Shown: piece after piece, positions 61,599 to 64,000 of the stretch
How positions within the stretch are numbered: the first letter of the stretch is position 1
Layout: the number at the start of each line of letters is the position of its first letter
Source: Pseudonocardia sp. DSM 110487
Lineage (GTDB): Bacteria > Actinomycetota > Actinomycetes > Mycobacteriales > Pseudonocardiaceae
Assembly (NCBI RefSeq): GCF_019468565.1
Contig: NZ_CP080521.1
Span: forward strand, 3,720,001-3,784,000
Direction: 5' to 3'
Length of the DNA: 64,000 nt
Made by a program: the position numbers and the translations under genes
The notes under the pieces: generated by a model
Told to the model about the DNA's origin: nothing
Databases searched by the model: none
What the model saw: only the letters and a program-made list of their open reading frames with translations

Positions 61599-63752
61599 CT
61601 AAGCACGTATTGTGATACCGGGTGGAGCGGTCGATGCCGAGCGGTCATGCGGCAATCGACGCACGCGCTCGAGCGTGATCGGCAGGGTGCGTACCCGTAT
61701 GCCGGTCGCGTGGTGCACCGCATTCGCCACTGCTGCCGCCGTCCCCACGATGCCGAGCTCACCGATGCCCTTCACACCCATCGGGTTCTGTTCGTCGTGC
61801 TCCTCGATCCAGTACGCCTCCAGGTTCCGGATATCGGCATTCGCCGCGATGTGGTAGCCCGCGAGGTCGCGGTTCGCGAAGTCCCCGTACCGCGGGTCGA
61901 CCTCCAGCCCCTCGTGCAGCGCCATGGAGATGCCCATGACCATGGATCCGAGGAACTGGGAACGCGCGGTACGGGCGTTGACGATCTGCCCGGCGGCGAA
62001 GACGCCCAGCAGCCGGTCCACGAGCACCTGGCCGGTCTCGATGCCCACCCGCACCTGGCAGAACTGTGCGCCGAACGTATGGCGGGCGAGCGGCTTCTGC
62101 TGCGCGACGTCCTCGGTCGTGTCGGCCGCGACCTCGACGCCCGCGGACGGGATCGCGCCGGAGCGCTGGTCCAGTTCACCGAGCAGCGTCTCGCATGCCT
62201 TGGTCACTGCCCAGCCCCACGACGCTGTGCCCATCGAACCACCGGCCAACGGGGCCGAGGGCAGGACGCTGCGACCGAGTTCCACGGTGACGCGCTCGGG
62301 AGTGGTCAGAAGTGCGTCCGCCGCGACCTGGGTCAGCGCTGTGCGCGATCCCGTCCCGATGTCGACCGCGGCGAGCCGAACCAGGAACGTCCCGTCGGGG
62401 TTCGCGCGGGCGCTCGCCGTGCTGGGCCGGATGTGCACCGGATGGTGGCTGGAGGCGACGCCCGTGCCGATCAACCACGGCCCGTCGCGCCGGACACCGG
62501 GGGTCGGATCGCGGCCTTCCCAGCCGAAGCGGCGCGCACCCTCCCGAAGGCATGCCACGAGGTGACGGCTGCTGAAGGCCAGGCGGGATTCGGGTTCGAC
62601 CTCCGCGTCGTTGATGATCCGCAGCTCGACCGGGTCCATGCCGAGGACGTTGGCCAGCTCGTCCATCGCGGACTCCAGCGCGAACATGCCGGGGGCCTCG
62701 CCGGGCGCCCGCATCCAGCTGGGGGTGGGCATGTCCAGCCGCGCCAACCGGTGGACCGTGCGCAGGTTCGACGTTGCGTACATGACGCGCGTGGCGGTGA
62801 CGGTCTGCTCGCAGTACTCCCGAATCCGCGAGCTCTGCTGCAACGAGTCGTGCTCCACGGCCACCAACCGACCGTCGGGGTCGGCGCCGAGCCGAATCCG
62901 TTGGATCGTGGGGGTGCGGTAACTGACGAGCGGGAACATCTGCTGCCGCGTCATGGCCAACTTGATGGGCCTGCCGACAGCTCGGGCGGCCAAGGCTGCC
63001 AACACGCTCGGCGGCCGCAGCACGGCCTTGGAGCCGAACCCACCGCCCACGTGGTCGGCCACGACGTGCACGTTGTCGACCGAGATCCCGAACAGACCGG
63101 CCAGTGTCGTCGCGGCGACCCAGGGCCCCTGGGTGGCCTCGTACATGGTGAGCGTGTCGCCCTCCCACACCGCGATGGTGGAGTGCGGCTCGATCGGGCT
63201 CGCGTGCTCGGGCGGCGTGGTGTACGTGACGTCGACAGCAGCGGCCGCCGTGGCCAGCGCCGCGTCGACGTCGCCTCTTTCGGTGGTCCCGGCGAAGCCG
63301 CCGTTGACTGTGTCCGGGGCGTAGATCGCCGGGTCGTCGGGGCGCAGCAGGACGTGGTGCGCTACCTCGTCGTACACCACCCGCACGGCCGCGGCGGCCT
63401 CGCGCGCCGCCTCGAGTGTCCGGGCGGCCACCGCCGCAACGATCTGGCCCCGGTATCCGACGTCCTCGCTCTGCAGCACCGCCAGCCCCGGATCCTCCAC
63501 GGGGTGGAGCTTCGGGACCGAACTGCTGTCCAGCACGGCGACGACGTCCGGTTTCGCCAAGGCCGAGCTCGCGTCGACGACACGCACGCGCCCGGCCGCG
63601 ATCGTCGACTGGACCGGCCACAGGTACAGGGCGTCGCGTACCGGATGCTCGTAGGCGTATCGCGCGGCACCGGTGACCTTTGCGACGCCGTCGACCCGCG
63701 CCACGTCGGCGCCGACGCTCTTCTCGGCGCCCACTGTCCCCATGATCGACAT
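61599..63752 (-). CDS. Xanthine dehydrogenase-family molybdopterin-binding subunit
   Basis: 717 residues. N-terminal aldehyde-oxidase hammerhead (RVDGVAKVTGAARYAYEHPV), then Mo-binding segments VVADHVGGGFGSKAV, SWMRAPGEAPGMFALESAMD, AAVDIGTGSRTALTQVAADA and GVKGIGELGIVG with the catalytic Glu near residue 665. This is the YagR-like branch, whose substrates range from purines to aldehydes. Starts 3 bp after the FAD-subunit stop. The 2Fe-2S subunit, if present, lies to the right outside the window. Confidence 0.92.
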   Translation of the reverse strand: MSIMGTVGAEKSVGADVARVDGVAKVTGAARYAYEHPVRDALYLWPVQSTIAAGRVRVVDASSALAKPDVVAVLDSSSVPKLHPVEDPGLAVLQSEDVGYRGQIVAAVAARTLEAAREAAAAVRVVYDEVAHHVLLRPDDPAIYAPDTVNGGFAGTTERGDVDAALATAAAAVDVTYTTPPEHASPIEPHSTIAVWEGDTLTMYEATQGPWVAATTLAGLFGISVDNVHVVADHVGGGFGSKAVLRPPSVLAALAARAVGRPIKLAMTRQQMFPLVSYRTPTIQRIRLGADPDGRLVAVEHDSLQQSSRIREYCEQTVTATRVMYATSNLRTVHRLARLDMPTPSWMRAPGEAPGMFALESAMDELANVLGMDPVELRIINDAEVEPESRLAFSSRHLVACLREGARRFGWEGRDPTPGVRRDGPWLIGTGVASSHHPVHIRPSTASARANPDGTFLVRLAAVDIGTGSRTALTQVAADALLTTPERVTVELGRSVLPSAPLAGGSMGTASWGWAVTKACETLLGELDQRSGAIPSAGVEVAADTTEDVAQQKPLARHTFGAQFCQVRVGIETGQVLVDRLLGVFAAGQIVNARTARSQFLGSMVMGISMALHEGLEVDPRYGDFANRDLAGYHIAANADIRNLEAYWIEEHDEQNPMGVKGIGELGIVGTAAAVANAVHHATGIRVRTLPITLERVRRLPHDRSASTAPPGITIRA

Positions 63753-63754
63753 GG

Positions 63755-64000
63755 CTAGACGGCTTCCAGGAGGTCGAGCACGGTGGTGCTGACGACGTCG
63801 ACCGCGAGCCCGATCTTGAAGGCGTTGTGGGGGAGAGGCGTCGCCGACGAGAACTCGTCCTCGCCCGCCGCGCGCAGCGTCTCCTCGTCGGGCCGCTGCC
63901 CGACCAGCGCCCGTTCGATCCGGCGTGCCCGCCAGGGCACCGGCGCGACGCCGCCCAGCGCGATGCGAACGTCGCGCAGTCTCTTGTCGGCGTCTGCGGC
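63755..64000 (-). CDS. Xanthine dehydrogenase-family FAD-binding subunit (C-terminal part)
   Basis: 81 codons up to the window edge. KRLRDVRIALGGVAPVPWRA RRIE and the closing NAFKIGLAVDVVSTTVLDLL are typical of the CO-dehydrogenase flavoprotein C-terminal domain (CODH_FAD_C) of XdhB/YagS-like proteins. The FAD-binding part lies beyond the window. First known gene of the minus-strand run that continues into the peroxidase modules. Confidence 0.85.
   Translation of the reverse strand, partial: AADADKRLRDVRIALGGVAPVPWRARRIERALVGQRPDEETLRAAGEDEFSSATPLPHNAFKIGLAVDVVSTTVLDLLEAV

Noticed and set aside
60948..63758. 936-codon plus-strand open frame
   Set aside because: Shadow of the Mo-subunit and ABM genes; high GC makes antisense frames stay open.

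Overview
The window is chromosomal DNA from a high-GC actinobacterium. Third codon positions are almost all G or C, GTG starts are common, neighbouring genes often share 4-bp ATGA/GTGA overlaps, and the gene families (LLM flavin oxidoreductases, FCD-GntR, PucR, tripartite tricarboxylate transport, DyP peroxidases, GlgX) fit a Pseudonocardiaceae-like soil organism. That placement is inference; no rRNA, tRNA or marker gene is present. I saw no CRISPR array, prophage or intact insertion sequence.

1-3.7 kb is a gene graveyard: fragments of a carboxymuconolactone decarboxylase, LysR, serine hydrolase, alpha/beta hydrolase, IS21-type transposase, TetR and VOC proteins surround one intact LLM oxidoreductase. 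3.7-24.3 kb is a nitrogen-compound catabolic region. A five-gene minus-strand operon (HAD type II, frameshifted FCD-GntR, RidA-like, D-threonine-aldolase-like, SDR) is followed by an eight-gene minus-strand operon (HAD type II, amine-oxidase-like flavoprotein, aldehyde dehydrogenase, polar amino acid ABC transporter, MSOX/MTOX-like oxidase, PucR). Next come a recent tandem duplication of an FCD-GntR regulator and a divergent aminotransferase / FAD-FeS dehydrogenase / semialdehyde dehydrogenase set. 24.3-26.6 kb holds remnants and a genuine formylglycine-generating enzyme.

26.6-37.9 kb looks like a carboxylic-acid uptake and degradation locus. A minus-strand operon encodes a MaoC/FAS1-like dehydratase, CaiB CoA-transferase, CitE-like lyase, fumarase-superfamily lyase and a striking PrpF-TctC fusion. 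A LysR gene is divergent from TctC, a fused TctA-TctB and a universal stress protein. Two similar palindromes, one in front of each operon, suggest shared LysR control. 38-51.1 kb is a stress/storage region: YkvA-like protein, quinone-type reductase, ferritin-like protein with a hairpin-masked Shine-Dalgarno, DUF7144, a nonapeptide-repeat protein with an RDD protein, YccF, a GH63-like glucosidase with GlgX, DUF1269 with amphi-Trp, and a K+ channel. Seven intergenic sites here share a motif of the form TCRCCC-N5-GGRTGAG, mostly 67-73 bp before a start codon, and suggest one regulon.

51.3-64 kb carries an SdsA1-type alkylsulfatase, an AI-2E-type exporter, a membrane protein and a long minus-strand cluster: xanthine-dehydrogenase-type subunits, an ABM monooxygenase, then two modules each pairing a DyP peroxidase with a related 190-aa protein, with DUF4331 and TPR-like proteins between. 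This peroxidase cluster, the PrpF-TctC fusion and the shared promoter motif are the best candidates for undescribed biology.
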